A DNA stretch of 64,000 bases, taken from Aquatica leii (Eukaryota; Arthropoda; Insecta; Coleoptera; Lampyridae). The stretch lies in assembly GCA_035610365.1 (NCBI GenBank), contig CM069436.1, positions 10,406,937-10,470,936 of the forward strand. Reading direction: 5' to 3'. This document shows, one piece after another, positions 1 through 11,345 of the stretch. The position numbers were made by a program, and so were the translations under genes. Position 1 is the first letter of the stretch, and every line of letters starts with the position of its first letter. The notes under the pieces were generated by a model, which had not been told where the DNA came from, searched no databases, and saw only the letters and a program-made list of their open reading frames with translations.

Positions 1-835
1 ACATGTAGACGGCTTCAAAAACTTGGTCTAAAAGGCTGTAACACCAGAAAAAAGTTACAGCTCTCCAACAAAAATAAAAAGGCACGATATTAGTGGGATC
101 TAATCTAAAAAATCTAAAAGTTTTACTAAACAAAATTGTTCAAATATCGTTTAATCAAACTATTCAAATTTAGAGGTAAGTTAGTAAATTTGATGTTTTA
201 TTAAATTTTAATAACTTTATTACAAAATAAAATTTATCAACAAAAAAAAGAGCGAATTGTCTACAATATTCCGTTGTTGTGTAGGCAAAAAAAATTAAAC
301 TAAAGTGTGTCGTACCGATTGTAGAACACGGCAAAAGCAGCGTTATAATCTAGAACTGCATGAGCGCTTTTGGGGTGAAGCGAAAGACGTATGAACTCAT
401 AAATGCAGTAGAATCTGCGGCGATACAAACATGAGTTAAGTTCTAAGACTATAACGCAACTGCTACTAAGCTGTCCGCACAATGGCTTGGACTGGCATGC
501 CCAGTCACCGGACCTAAACTCCATAGAATATTTATAAAGTTTATTAAACCGCAAAGTCAGAACTTACAGAATTAAATAAAAAAAGAGTTAAAAAATTGTT
601 TGCACTTAGAGTGAAACGCTTTAAATCCCAAAAACAGTAAAAAAAAACAATCTCTGCAAAAAAAAATTTTTTTGTTTATATTACAATCAAAAGTAAGCCC
701 ACCACGTATTGATTTTTTGTGAATAATAAAACCTACACAAGTTTTAATTTGATTGTTTTCAAAAAACCTACGTGCTTAATACTTAAGGCCAAGCCTGTAT
801 TTATTATGGTGTTAATGAGTGGCACAAATGACAGT
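1..835 (+). pseudogene. Tc1-like transposase remnant, copy A (5' end outside the window)
   Basis: This is a decayed DD34E transposase of the Tc1 group, an enzyme that cuts and pastes DNA at TA sites. The window opens inside the helix-turn-helix part, reading as ...LQKLGLKGC. The C-terminal catalytic motif is legible at about 480-540 as DWHAQSPDLNSIEYL followed by a stop, matching the family motif around SPDLNPIE with its catalytic Glu. Stops and frameshifts lie throughout. The better preserved N-terminus is in the duplicate at 58277. The minus-strand reading frame at 300-554 is an antisense shadow. No terminal inverted repeat could be fixed with confidence. Confidence 0.75.
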
Positions 836-1269
836 TCACGCAATGAAGTTTTTTTTAAATTAAAGAAACATATTTGTTACTGTTGATCATATGTCCACAA
901 ACACAAATCTTATAATTTGTATAGTTTCTAATAGATATGATGATGATGATAATCATATTGAATATTTAAGTTTAAATTTTTTAAATTTTAGTCACTATGC
1001 CAAAAATTATCTTTACATAAACCAATATGGTAAATTATGTTGTACAAAAACTCTAACACAGTCAATAGTCAAATCACCTAATTCAACTAATTTTTTAGGT
1101 CAGCTGAGTCGTTTAGAACACTTCGACCACGCGTAAGATGCCAAACCCAAGCAGATCAAGTGACTCAAGCAATCTAACGTCTAAGATTTCCAATTCGCCA
1201 CTCGTCATTTGCCCTATACACTCAAAACCAAGCACACGTTTAGTAAGTGTTTGTGTCTTTTCCAAAAAG
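836..1269. other. Junction DNA between the Tc1 and Penelope remnants, no gene seen
   Basis: No supported gene. About 155 bp (roughly 831-985) are absent from copy B. The stretch from about 985 to 1060 is present in both copies and ends at the copy-B deletion breakpoint. The plus-strand reading frames at 891-1136 and 1138-1374 resemble no family. Confidence 0.5.
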
Positions 1270-1985
1270 GTTGATCTTTGTCTTAGAGGGTGTAATACTG
1301 GTACTCAAGATTTGTTTAAAACAGTCTTTTTGGTTTATATTATGTGGATGTGTTTATATTTCCACAGCGAATGATTAGTCTGGGAAAGTAGAAAGGAATT
1401 TTAGCCAACATTTTAGTTTGGTGAAAGTTTTGCGTTTGTCCTTGGTTCCACACGTGTTCTGCTACTGCTGATTTTAAAACTCTACGGTGCTTGCAGTCAG
1501 ACATATATTTTTTTATTCTAACTTTACTAAAGCGTCCTGTCTATCCTATAGAACTCGATCCACAGAAACAAGGAATTTTGTAAACACCGGCATGTTTTAA
1601 AACCCCTTGTTTGTCAGATGTAAACCAATTGATCAGAGTATCCTTAGTTGTAAAGACAGTTTTGATATTATGTTACAGTATGGTAAATGAGTTTTCTTTG
1701 ACTTTTGTATGTATCGCTCTTTTACATGCGTTTTGGATTTATTTGAACCCGTATCCATTTTGTTGTAGATATTCTAACAGTGCTTCATTTTCCTTTTGAA
1801 GATTTTTATTATCTGACACACATATAGCTCTTTTAGCTGAAGTATGTAAACTAGTAGCCTTCTGTATTGGATGGTGGTGAGATTTGGCGTATCTATTAGT
1901 GTGCGTTTTTTTTATATAAACTGAATGCCGATTTTCTGTTATTTTCTTTACCAGTAGATCAAGAAAAGCTAGACTCTCGCTATGT
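1270..1985 (-). pseudogene. Penelope-like element, C-terminal fragment with GIY-YIG endonuclease
   Basis: Read on the minus strand, the first part (1985 to about 1739) is the end of a Penelope-type reverse transcriptase: LAFLDLLVKK, HSVYIKKTHTNRY, HHPIQKATSLHTSAKRA and a final NGYGFK. A linker follows, then a GIY-YIG nuclease domain: KHAGVYKIPCFCG, a decayed YIGQTGR motif with a stop, and SAVAEHVWNQG. These domains copy RNA into DNA and nick the target. The fragment abuts the end of the BEL integrase at about 1990, which suggests insertion or fusion by deletion. It is absent from copy B, where the junction lies inside a 1.78 kb deletion. Several stops make it non-functional. Confidence 0.8.
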
Positions 1986-1989
1986 TGGT

Positions 1990-4988
1990 TTTTACAGATT
2001 TGATTCCGTTTTCCACAAACCACCAAAATGTTTTGCGGAAGGAGGATTAAAGTGCCATTCAATGTCTTCTACCTCTACAGCGACTTTAAATTGAGAAATC
2101 AATTCTTTATTGGCTCCAACGACATTGGTACCACAATCGCTAAAAATCTGAGTGCAGCGACCACGACGGGCTATGAATCTACGCAAAGCTGCAAGAAATG
2201 TATCACAACCTAGATCCGAGGCAATCTCGACATGAAATGCTTTGGTAGCAAAACAAACATAGGTAAGCTTTGGCGACTTTAGAGCCACGTCGTTTGATAC
2301 ATGAATTAAAAAAGGACCACCATAGTCGACACCAACACAACTAAATGCTTTAAGTTGGCTAACTCGAACAGTTGGTAAATTGGTAAATCCAAAAATTTTG
2401 TTCCGTTAGATACATGGTAGTATTTACACCAGCATGTTTATTTTCTAAATAAACTTGTTCTATAACCAAGGTAGTTAAACGATGCTTTCTAGCAATAAAG
2501 CTGGATGTTTTGTCCCAAAAAGCTACGAGGCATTTTCTAGACGACTACCTACTCTTAAAATTTCTTCGCTATCTACAAAAGGCGACAATTTTTGGAAATT
2601 TTTAGAGCAAGGTTGTCTCTTAGAAATGGCAACAGCTTCAGAATGAAACGTTTCAAGTTGAACTACCTAAACTAAACGAAAAAGTGCACGATGCAGTTCA
2701 TGCTGAGTTAAAAAACCGAACTTTTTTTCCTTTTTCCGATAATTATTGATAAATCTAATACAAAAGGCAACATTTCTCTGCATCTTGCGCAACAACGAAA
2801 AACGGTCGAGTAAGTCTAAAAGTGCGTTGCACACAAGTTGCGCTGTAAACGTTACGTATTTCAATTTTTCATTCGTACCCTGCATCAAAAAATCTAGTCT
2901 TTCTCGAGGCCAATAATCTTCGGGTTGCAAAAGCCAACTCGAACCCGCCCACCAAAGCGAAAAATTAAGCAATTCCTCTAGGAGAAGACCACGCGAAGCT
3001 GGTTCCGCTGGATTGTCACACGAACGAACATGACGCTAGCAACTCGGACGGATGCGTTCTTGGATATGAGAAACTCTATTTGCGACTAAAATTTTCCCGT
3101 TTATGTGGGGAGGAACGTATCTAAGCTAACGCGACCTTGGAATCACTTCAAGCAACCATGTTGTTAATGTCTATCAAATTGGCATACGACTTCAAGACAA
3201 ACGAAACTAAGTTTAAAAACAAAACTCCAAAACAAAGATAAACGACAACAGCGTAACCTAACTCGGGCGCATCACAAAACGCGTGTAACGAACAATTTAC
3301 AAACGATGCGGGTTTAGCGCAACGAGGAATCCAAAGATTTGACAAGCTAATCAATGACGACTTATACTTTGACCATTGACTACAAAAGTCTGCTGAGGGC
3401 TCTGCATCTTAGTCTAATCCTAAAAGCCACAGATGCTGTATTAATCGTTTACCAAAGAAAGTAAGAAGACATAGACATTCCAAAGGATCATATATGCGAG
3501 CAACTTCAGACAAAATAGATCTTTTAGTACAAAGGGCGCTTACTGGTTTGACCATGAATGAAAACAAATCGATTGATGCTTGCCACTGAAAGCCTAAAAT
3601 TTTTGCAATAGTTAAGTTGTCTTGATCAAAGACAACGGAATGGTTCTGACAAAATTCAGACGGCAGCGAAGTTAACAACGAAAGTGAATTGGCTACCCAC
3701 TTGCGCTATTCAAAACAATCTGTAATAGTTTAATCAATTGATTTTGCAATTCTAACAACGACTCCAACGTGTCTGCTCCACAAACAAAATCGTCAGCAAG
3801 TGAAAAGTTTTCCTTGCCATCCTGTGCTAATTGCAAGAGACAGCGGATAGCTAAAAAAGGCGAAGAAGCGTAACCATATGTTACGGTATTCAATCTGAAA
3901 GTTTGGATGGTTTCATCGGTAGAAAACCTCTAAAGGATCAATTGGAGTTGCCGATGCAAATCTTTCAGTAAAATCTGTCTAAACATTTGACGTACGTCGC
4001 AAGTGAAAACAAAGTTGAACCACCGAAAACAAATAAGCATAGCTTTAATGTAGTTTTGCAGCTTTGGACCAGTAAGAAGGATCATTTTCTTTAAAAATGC
4101 AATAATGCGGTACGTAATAACTATGTACACTATCAATATCCGCAGTTGAAACTGAAGACATGCGACTTGCATTCAAATAATCATGCAAGAATTTACTATA
4201 TTTCTCCTTTATAACGGGGTGTGAGCTTAAATGACGTTCAAGTGTTAATAGACGGCCACACGACACGACCCTACAAACGTCGGTGAAGACTCGGCGTCGT
4301 TGAACGGCAACGATACTATAAAACGACCCAAATAGTCTCTTGCGTACGTTCTTACAAACAAATCTTCAGCTAGCTGATCTTCCGGAAAAGTGAGGCACGG
4401 ACTAGTTGGAACATTTTTCACGTTTCAAAACTAGTTCAGAGTGTCATCAAGTGACGGTTCAAACGATACGAAAAACGAGTGGGGTTGCGGTTGAGTCATC
4501 GCATTACAAGATATATGACCTAGTAATGCGATACCAAAAATTGTGTCTAATGCGACAGGATCTTCAATATTATCATCAATATTAGCGAAATGAAACACAG
4601 ATCTACGGGCTGTTTGGGGAAATACATTTGAACCTAATAGAAGGTCAATATTTCCTGATATGTTCCAAAGAGGATCCGCTAGATTAACGTTTGAATACCT
4701 AGCATCGCCGCGAATGTGAGTATGAAGAAGTTTTAAAAAAATTTTCCGAATGGTGACGGCAATGACGCGCACAGAAACTGACGAGGAACCCACTGAACAA
4801 ATATTGCAGTTGGTATACCCGCAGCTAACTCTAATTGACGTGTCGCCTAAAGACGCGATTAAAGTCGACGATTTGTTGTATGGTAGACCCAAGCGGTTAC
4901 GACAATTTTCCGTTACGAAACTGATTTGACTATCTGGATCACAAAGTGCTGGATTTCTAAAGAAATTGTAGCCAACAATGTAATGCTA
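1990..4988 (-). pseudogene. BEL/Pao retrotransposon pol, copy A (broken)
   Basis: Domains in sense order: aspartic protease of the BEL (DUF1758) type at about 4985-4431, with FVTENCRNRLGL, LADPLW, IDLLLGSNVF and a site reading DPDSQ instead of the usual DSGSQ; reverse transcriptase at 4266-3693 (CDVRQMFRQI, TVTYGYASSPFLAIR); thumb at 3678-3409 (KILGFQW, TKRSILSEVARIYDP); RNase H at 3354-3148 (LHAFCDAPELGYAVVVYL); linker at 2972-2667; integrase core at 2288-1992 (FATKAFHVEIASDL, ARRGRCTQIFSDCGTN, PPSAKHFGGLW). The catalytic YVDD is lost through a small deletion leaving only ADDF, and the expected integrase Glu after GGLW is Lys. Frameshifts separate the blocks and no gag is seen. Confidence 0.92.
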
Positions 4989-5224
4989 CACGAAATAGAA
5001 TTTGTGTACTTTACTGAGGAATGTAATTTAAATTAACAGAACTACAAACTTTATTAATTTTAGGATATATTGTTGTTTTAAGGTATGAAACTGATAGTTT
5101 CTTAAAAATTTGTTAAAGTTAATCCTTTGTTAAAAAATCTAAAGTTTTTCTATTTGGTTTGTAAGTATTGAAACGTTCGAGAAGTTATTTGCAAATTCAA
5201 GAGATTTCTCAAAGTTGTTATCCA
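4989..5224. other. Leader-side DNA of BEL copy A, no gag recognised
   Basis: In the sense of the element this lies between the LTR-like block and the protease, where gag should be. It is too short and too stop-rich for gag, so gag was lost or was never part of this copy. The whole stretch is missing from copy B. Confidence 0.45.
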
Positions 5225-5660
5225 TCTTCTAGAGGATATACCGAAAGATAGAGAACACTCAAGAAGGATTTCCAAATGTGTATAAATACCAAAGAAACAA
5301 ATCGTAGGTCAGTTATTGCCGTAATGCGAATACAGCAGTGTTAACAAGATTACTCAAGTTTAAATAAATAAGTCGTTAACGCGTGTGAGATAAACCTATG
5401 GTGAATAATCTGGTACGTAATTTTAGTGTAAACAAGTGTGTGAAGCTATCCGCGGACCTTATCTTATCTTCGTGTAAGTGATAGTGTTATACAACGGTTA
5501 TACATAAATTAGTGTAAGCGTTTTCATTAAATATTATTAGATTTAATTAGTTCGGTTAATTTAAAAGTGTACATATTTCTAGTATAAGTAAAACATATTT
5601 TTAGTAGTTTCAATAAATTAGTTTTAATAATAAAATTCGCTACAGTATATAGGTTTATCG
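5225..5660 (-). repeat. LTR-like block of the BEL element, copy A
   Basis: This block lies upstream, in the sense of the element, of the reversed BEL pol. A homologous copy in the opposite orientation stands alone at 22440-22910. Shared landmarks include AACCGAACTAATTAAATCT, CTTACACTAATTTATGTATA, ACACGCGTTnA, ATTTATTTAAACTTGAnTAAT and GATTTGTTT followed by a TTTATACA box. Isolation of the 22.4 kb copy and its position next to pol suggest an LTR or leader. I could not fix TG...CA ends or a target duplication, so the limits are approximate. Confidence 0.6.
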
Positions 5661-8062
5661 TAAAAATTGTGTAATTTTGTATTATAGTAAAGAATTAGTA
5701 ATAAAAAATTGTGTTACGCACTATCACCTTTTTTGTAAATATTTTACAATAACTAAAGCACAACAAAAAAAATTACATAAAATCTTATAGTATAAACGAT
5801 AAAAATTACAATCTAATCAACACACAAAATAAATCAAAATACTTAAAAAAATTACATTCAAAAAATGAGATTCAGTCATAGAAATGTTTACAAATTGATA
5901 CCAAAAATTAAGTTACTGAAAAATCACCCTGTATACTAATAACTATATATGTTAAATTTAATTTACAAACCGTTATTGTTTAAAGCATTAGTTTCATACT
6001 TTTCTTCTTATTAAAAACAATTATTTAAAAAAAAAATTATATAAATTTGTATTTACCATAAAAACCTTTTTGAGTTTAAGTACACTTATGCAATTCACAA
6101 TTTGCACATAAAACTGACACGTCCGGAAATAAAGACACAAAAGAACAAGTCGTAGAATAAACGCGCAATGCATAAAATATAAGTGATTATAGCTGTTTTA
6201 CGAAAACATATTCTTAAAAAATTATATTTGTAACAACATAAAAAAATATTCAATTATCTTTGATTACTTCAATTCTCACCATTGTGTAATAATTATGGCA
6301 CATAAAACTTTACGTTTCTTATATAACGTAATACGATATAAAAGATAAAACCAGTTAAAGATATTTAATTAACAAGGAAAAGTTTATTTTCTTTGTATTA
6401 TTAGAGCTTCTGGTTTATATGGAAGAGAACCCTCAAAGCTTAGCGTCTACTGTTTCTTGGTATACCTTTAATTGTAGTAGGTGTACTGATAATTCTTGTT
6501 TAAACTGAAAATTAGTAATTTTAAGTATATTTATTTATTAACAAGAAATAATGAATGTTACAATTTTTTTTTGTTTTAAATGCGATGCAAATTAATAGCA
6601 AAATTGCATTTAGTTTGAAAATAAACTAAGTTAAAATACAATTATAAAATTGTGACCTATCATGAAGTAACGTTAATACCAATACATAAATCCTAATTAA
6701 TCGTTATTATGATTAAAATTATATGATATGGATCAATGCAGACAAACCTTGTGGGGTCATAGTGAACTTGGTGCTAGTGAAGCAACATGTTAACAATAAA
6801 AGCATAAACAAAATCGATACTTCCAAGTCTCTAAATGTAACAGGTACAATTACACATTTCATTAATTTAACTTTGGTTTAAACATACATTTATTAATTTT
6901 TTGAGTAATTGGTAGACAGTATTCGAATTTGGTGTAAAACAGTTTGCACACAAACGTTTTTTTGCAGTTAAGCTACTTGTTGATCTAACCTTTGTAACAT
7001 TACCTGTTACATTACGTGAATCAATAAAACGAAAATAACGCAGGTGTTTCTGTGTTATACAATAGAACAGTTAGGATTTTATCTAAAAATTTAAAGAAAA
7101 TTAAATTATTGAAATAATCCAAATCGAGCAAATTTGAAGAGCAATTACATACTTGTAAAATAAATGATTCGAGTTTACACATAAAACAAATTAATTTTTA
7201 ACTAAACGTGAATCGAGTATTTGCAAAACCTAATTTTAAAAACACAATTTAAAAACAAATTGCTAAAATCGACATTCTTTCCATTAAAAGTCCTTTTTCC
7301 CTCTTTTTTATTCCAACTCGATTTACCCTAATTCTTCAAAAGTGTTGCTAATGTACACCTCGTGGGATTTAGACAACAATTTGTCTCCATGGATGATTGA
7401 TTATTTTAAATACAACATGTATACATGTTTTTCATATATTACTAAAGAAGTTTGATTTATAGTAGTATGTTACTAAAATGCAATAAACATTTTTTAATAT
7501 TTTAATAATTTTAATTGAGGTAAGTTTTAATGTTACGAATAATTACACTTAAAGTATTGATTACGTGGGTGTGCGTTTTGCACACGTGATAAGAAGGAGC
7601 AGCTTATTATGCCAGCGGTAAATTACGCATTAAGTTATAGCCATTCTAACAAAAATGTTGATAACTAATATAGAAAAGCATACATGGTCAAATAAACAAT
7701 TAGAAAAATGGTTAAGTAAATACTTTTAACACATAAAATAAAAGCATAAGAATCAAACTTTAAAGCTAAATCTTTTTTGTATAGATATTTTGTACATACA
7801 AAATAATTTTAACGCAGTTTTAAATTGTATATTTTAACAAATTTTTAAAAATTTAGAATGTTGTTGATATATTAAAATATATACAAATTAAGATTAAAAT
7901 ATTATAAAACGTTTTAGTAGACTTCTATAAACTACTTTAGTTTTAGAAACAACATTTTTAGTTTTACTGCTCTGTATGAAAATGCTCTTATTAGCAACAT
8001 TAAGTTTTTATTGATAGAAAATTAAACAAGTTTGTTTTTGAACAAAAAACACTAAATAGTTA
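5661..8062. repeat. Noncoding right part of the duplicated segment, copy A
   Basis: This is AT-rich noncoding DNA collinear with about 61610-64000. It is much more alike between the two copies than the transposon part: at about 7000-7220 I count two differences in roughly 220 bases. No reading frame, transposase motif or RNA gene is visible. A CACCCTGTATA sequence near 5925 resembles a MITE terminus, but I found no matching partner end. Confidence 0.7.
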
Positions 8063-8340
8063 TAGTACATTTGATTTCAAAGAACTAAAATTCTAATAAA
8101 GTTTATAAAATTCCTTGTATTGATTGTATTTTTCTTATATATAGGGCATACAATAAGATTACTAATAGATAGAATTATTTCACATACAAGTGACATAAGA
8201 TTAAACAAACTTAGTAGTATGTTATCCATTTATTGTAACTAAAGTTTACGTTCTTTATTTATTTTTATTTTATAAGCTAAAAGGTGTAACTAGTCCAATG
8301 TATCGCCGACTTTAATTATTAATTTTTTTGTTTATTATAG

Positions 8341-8800
8341 ATGTCACAGCAGTTTAAGATAAAAACAAATTCAGTTTTTCCTAAAGGCAATTTAAGACGT
8401 GCTGTGAAAGAAGTTTAAGACAGACGGCAGCTTTACATAGTGTAAGAAAATCGAAGCTATGCCATTACGTAAGAAAAGCGAAGCAAATGGGCTTAGAAAA
8501 TATGATTTTTAATTCAAATTTTAAAAATCAGCAAGTTTTTGTTGATGAAATCGAAAAAGCACTGAAAACAAAAAAAATTTTATTGGAGTGTCAAAAAATG
8601 ATTTATGAGGTCACTTCAAAAACGCCAGAGAATTAGCTTACCAAATGCTGAAAAGAACGGCTTAGAATATCCTGAATCAAAAACGTCAATCTGGTGAGAA
8701 TTGGTTTTCTGGTTTCATAAAAAATGGTGTAATTAATATTGAAGATTGTATTATCCATTATAAAGTCTTTAACACAAAATGGGATGTCAAAATGACAATA
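8341..8800 (+). pseudogene. pogo/Tigger-type transposase, N-terminal DNA-binding fragment
   Basis: The start MSQQFKIKTNSVFPKGNLRRA is followed by a stop. A second helix-turn-helix of CENP-B/pogo type then appears in broken frames: GVSKND, ARELAYQMLKR, LEYPESK and ENWFSGFIKNG, matching the family pattern KDxRxLAYxLAxxN...GxxWFxGFxKR. Such domains bind the transposon ends. The catalytic half lies beyond the Penelope cluster, at 11570-12126, on the same strand, so the two were probably one transposase gene. The middle, including the first catalytic Asp, is not visible. A pyrimidine-rich tract ending in ATAG precedes the ATG and resembles a splice acceptor. Confidence 0.6.
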
Positions 8801-8861
8801 TAAATTTAACAATTTTTTTTACGAGAAACGTATATAAAATAATATTATTAACAAGAAAATT

Positions 8862-9372
8862 AAATAAAAATAACTTAAATAAAAACAAAAATGTTATTTA
8901 AGAAAAAGAAAATAATTTTCAAAATTAACAATTTTATTTAAACACACATCTGCTTCTAATTTTTTATGTTTAACAATTTCTTTTATCTTCAAAAAATTTA
9001 ATTTTAGACTTTTATTGCAAATATAGAATTTTGTAGATACTTTTATAATCAAAACAGTGGTTATATTCTAATATATGATTAAAGAAAGAAGATTTATTCT
9101 ATTAATTAATACCTACATTATTGTTTTAATGTAAGCAAAATGTTCTGCTATTCTTGTTCAAAATTTACGGCCGGTTTGTCCAATAAAAAAAAAGCTACAG
9201 CTACCACAATTTAATTTGTAAACACCAGATTTATTTAGAATATCAACTTTATCTTTACTATTGACAAGTAAAGATTTTAAATTAAATTTAGATAAAAAAA
9301 TTTTTAATATTATGCTTTTTAAATAAATTTTGAAATTGACAGGAAGAGTGACCAATATAAGGAAGACATTCT
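8862..9372 (-). pseudogene. Penelope-like element, GIY-YIG part, inverted copy
   Basis: This is the reverse complement of about 10857-11360 with modest divergence. On the minus strand it reads VNSKDKVDILNKSGVYKL, NCGSC, FFIGQTGRKF and continues toward the C-terminus. GVYKL is the GIY motif equivalent and IGQTGRKF the YIG region. Together with 9641-9850 it is the minus-strand arm of an inverted pair of one Penelope family, interrupted by a LINE tail. Confidence 0.75.
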
Positions 9373-9640
9373 AATGTTAGTAATAATAATGTTTATTTAT
9401 GTTTTGCAAAAAAGAAATATGCATACACAAGTCAGTATACAAATCTATTATATAATATTACAATATATTAAAGTCTAAAAGCTCTTCATACGAATAGAAG
9501 GCGTTATGTACAAGACAATCTTTGATTCGTTTTTTGAAAGAAGTGTATGGTAGAGTTTTTATTGATTCAAGTAAACGGTTAAAAAAATTTTGTGAATAAA
9601 TTTCAGGGCTATTCAGCGTTTTATTAATTCGGCGCTACGG
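9373..9640 (-). pseudogene. LINE 3' end (end of ORF2 plus tail)
   Basis: Minus-strand reading gives INKTLNSPEIYSQNFFNRL, LPYTSFKKRIKDCLV and NAFYSYEELLDF before a stop. This matches the C-terminal tail of many CR1/L2-like LINE ORF2 proteins (...LPxxxxSFKxxLKxxL...FYSxxEFL). After the stop there is a short untranslated region ending in an ATTATTATTA-type run, usual for these clades. The piece sits exactly between two parts of the inverted Penelope copy, so it probably inserted by 5'-truncated retrotransposition. The exact clade is not certain. Confidence 0.6.
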
Positions 9641-9850
9641 AATTCGTAACCTTCAAATACAATCAAAATATCGTCAGCATATCTTTTGTAGTAAATAAAA
9701 TGTTTTTTTAATTAAATTGTTCAAAAAAAGGTTCTTAATTTTTAAATTAGTAAAGAAAATTTTAGCCAGTATAGGTGAAAAATTGTTACCCATAGGCAGA
9801 CTTGTTTTTTTGAATATGTATAAGTTTGCTTATTAAAATTGAAAAAAATT
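9641..9850 (-). pseudogene. Penelope-like element, reverse transcriptase part, inverted copy
   Basis: Minus-strand reading gives MGNNFSPILAKIFFTNLKI, and after a frameshift YYKRYADDILIVFEG, the catalytic Asp-Asp box of the reverse transcriptase (YADD here, YVDD in the plus-strand copy). It is homologous to about 10280-10430. It continues the inverted Penelope copy whose GIY-YIG part lies at 8862-9372, on the far side of the LINE tail. Confidence 0.75.
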
Positions 9851-9869
9851 TGATTTATACATAATTTTA

Positions 9870-11345
9870 GAAAATCAGTTAAAAAATATGGCCTTCCAAA
9901 AATTCATAAACTAAACAATCCTATTAGACCTACTGTTTTTTTTATAGCATTCTTGTTTCTAAAATTTCATCTTGGTTAAATCAAACTTTACGTTCTTACC
10001 TTAACTTTCAATTTTCTTTTTCTATTTTTAATTCACAATCACTAACTGATGAGTTAGTTGGTTTAACTTTAGATATAAATTATTTCTTATATCTTTTGAT
10101 ATTGTTAATCTTTTTCCAAGCATTTCTTTTATAGAATGCCAAAATATTGTTAATGAACATCTATTTGAATCTAACCTTCGTGATCATATATGTGAATTTT
10201 TATCTGATTGTCTAAAATTATGTTTAAACCAAATCTTTTTCAATGTTAATAATCACACTTATATTCAAAAAACCGGACTGCTTATGGGTAACAATCTTTC
10301 ACCTATACTAGCTAAAATTTTCCTTACTAACTTAAGAATTGAGAACCATTTTTTGAATAATTTAATTAAAAAACATTTTATTTACTATAAAATATATGTT
10401 GACGATATTTTGGTTGTACTTAAAAGTAATAATAATGACTTAGACCTTTGTTTTAATATTCTAAATTTATTACATCCTAACATTAAATTCACTTTTGAAA
10501 AAGAATCTATAAACGTTCTTAATTTTCTAGACTTATCTTTAAATAGAGTTTATAATTCTGTCAAAATTGGCATTCATCGTAAAAATACTACTCTTGATCA
10601 TGTCATTCCTTTTTCTTCTTTTTATCCTTTTTAACACAAAATGTTATATTTTAGATTCTTTTTTAATCGTTTCTACAAATTACCTCTTGATAAATTTAAT
10701 TTTATAAAGAACATTATTTATAATTTATCAAATAATAATAACTATCCTTTAGATATAATCAAAAAACTTCAAAATTAAATTTTTAATTTTATTAATATTA
10801 AAAAAATTTCAACACTTACTCCACTTTCAGATAACATTAAAAAGACATATTCTTTTCTCTTCCTTACATTGGTCCCTCTTCTTTTCAATTTTAAAATTTA
10901 TTTAAAAAGCATAATATTATTATTTCTTTTTCATCTAAATTTAATTTAAAATATTTATTTGTCAATAGTAAAGATAAAGTTGATATTCGGAATAAATCTG
11001 GCGTTTACAAATTAAATTGTGGTAGCTGTAGCTCTTTTTATATTAGACAAACCAACCGTAAATTTTAAACAAGAATAGCAGAACATTTTTTTTACATTAA
11101 AAACAATAATGTTTGTATTAATTTATGTAATAAATCTTCTTTCGCTAATCATATATTAGAATATAACCACTGTTTTGATTATAAAAGTAACTACAAAATT
11201 CTTTATATTTGCAATAAAAGTCTAAAATTAAATTTTTTAGAAATAAAGAAATTGTTAAACATAAATACTTAGAACCAGATGCATGTTTAAATAAAATTGT
11301 TAATTTTGAAAATTATTTTCTTTTTCTTAAATAACATTTTTGTTC
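9870..11345 (+). pseudogene. Penelope-like element, RT and GIY-YIG endonuclease
   Basis: Motifs in order: YGLPKIHKLNNPIRPTV near 9890; FDIVNLFPSISFIECQNIV near 10100; MGNNLSPILAKIFLTNL from 10284; the catalytic box YYKIYVDDILVVL near 10390; IKFTFEKESINVLNFLDLSL near 10480; then GIHRKNTTLDHVIPFSSFYP. The GIY-YIG domain follows near 10975-11080 (KSGVYKLNCGSC, FYIRQTNRKF) with the downstream RIAEHF and FANHILEYNH segments to about 11330. Penelope elements encode one RT-endonuclease protein. Here frameshifts at several points, a stop at 10632 and another after RKF break it. It is the best preserved copy in the window. Confidence 0.88.

Larger units (their letters stand above)
1..8062. repeat. Large segmental repeat, copy A
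   Basis: This segment recurs in the same orientation at 58460-64000, and both copies continue past the window edges. The order is conserved: Tc1-like remnant, reversed BEL/Pao pol, LTR-like block, then noncoding DNA. Copy A is longer because copy B lacks blocks matching about 831-985, 1060-2836 and 4534-5224. Copy A in turn lacks short pieces present in B: about 120 bp near 3230, about 30 bp near 3800 and about 67 bp near 4075. Hand counts give about 5-8% differences up to roughly 5500 and about 1-2% beyond it. It could be a segmental duplication, a dispersed composite repeat, or partly an assembly effect. Confidence 0.9.

Noticed and set aside
1739-2062. Possible novel fusion protein
   Set aside because: The frame crosses a chance join of the BEL integrase and a Penelope fragment in different original frames; both partners are decayed.
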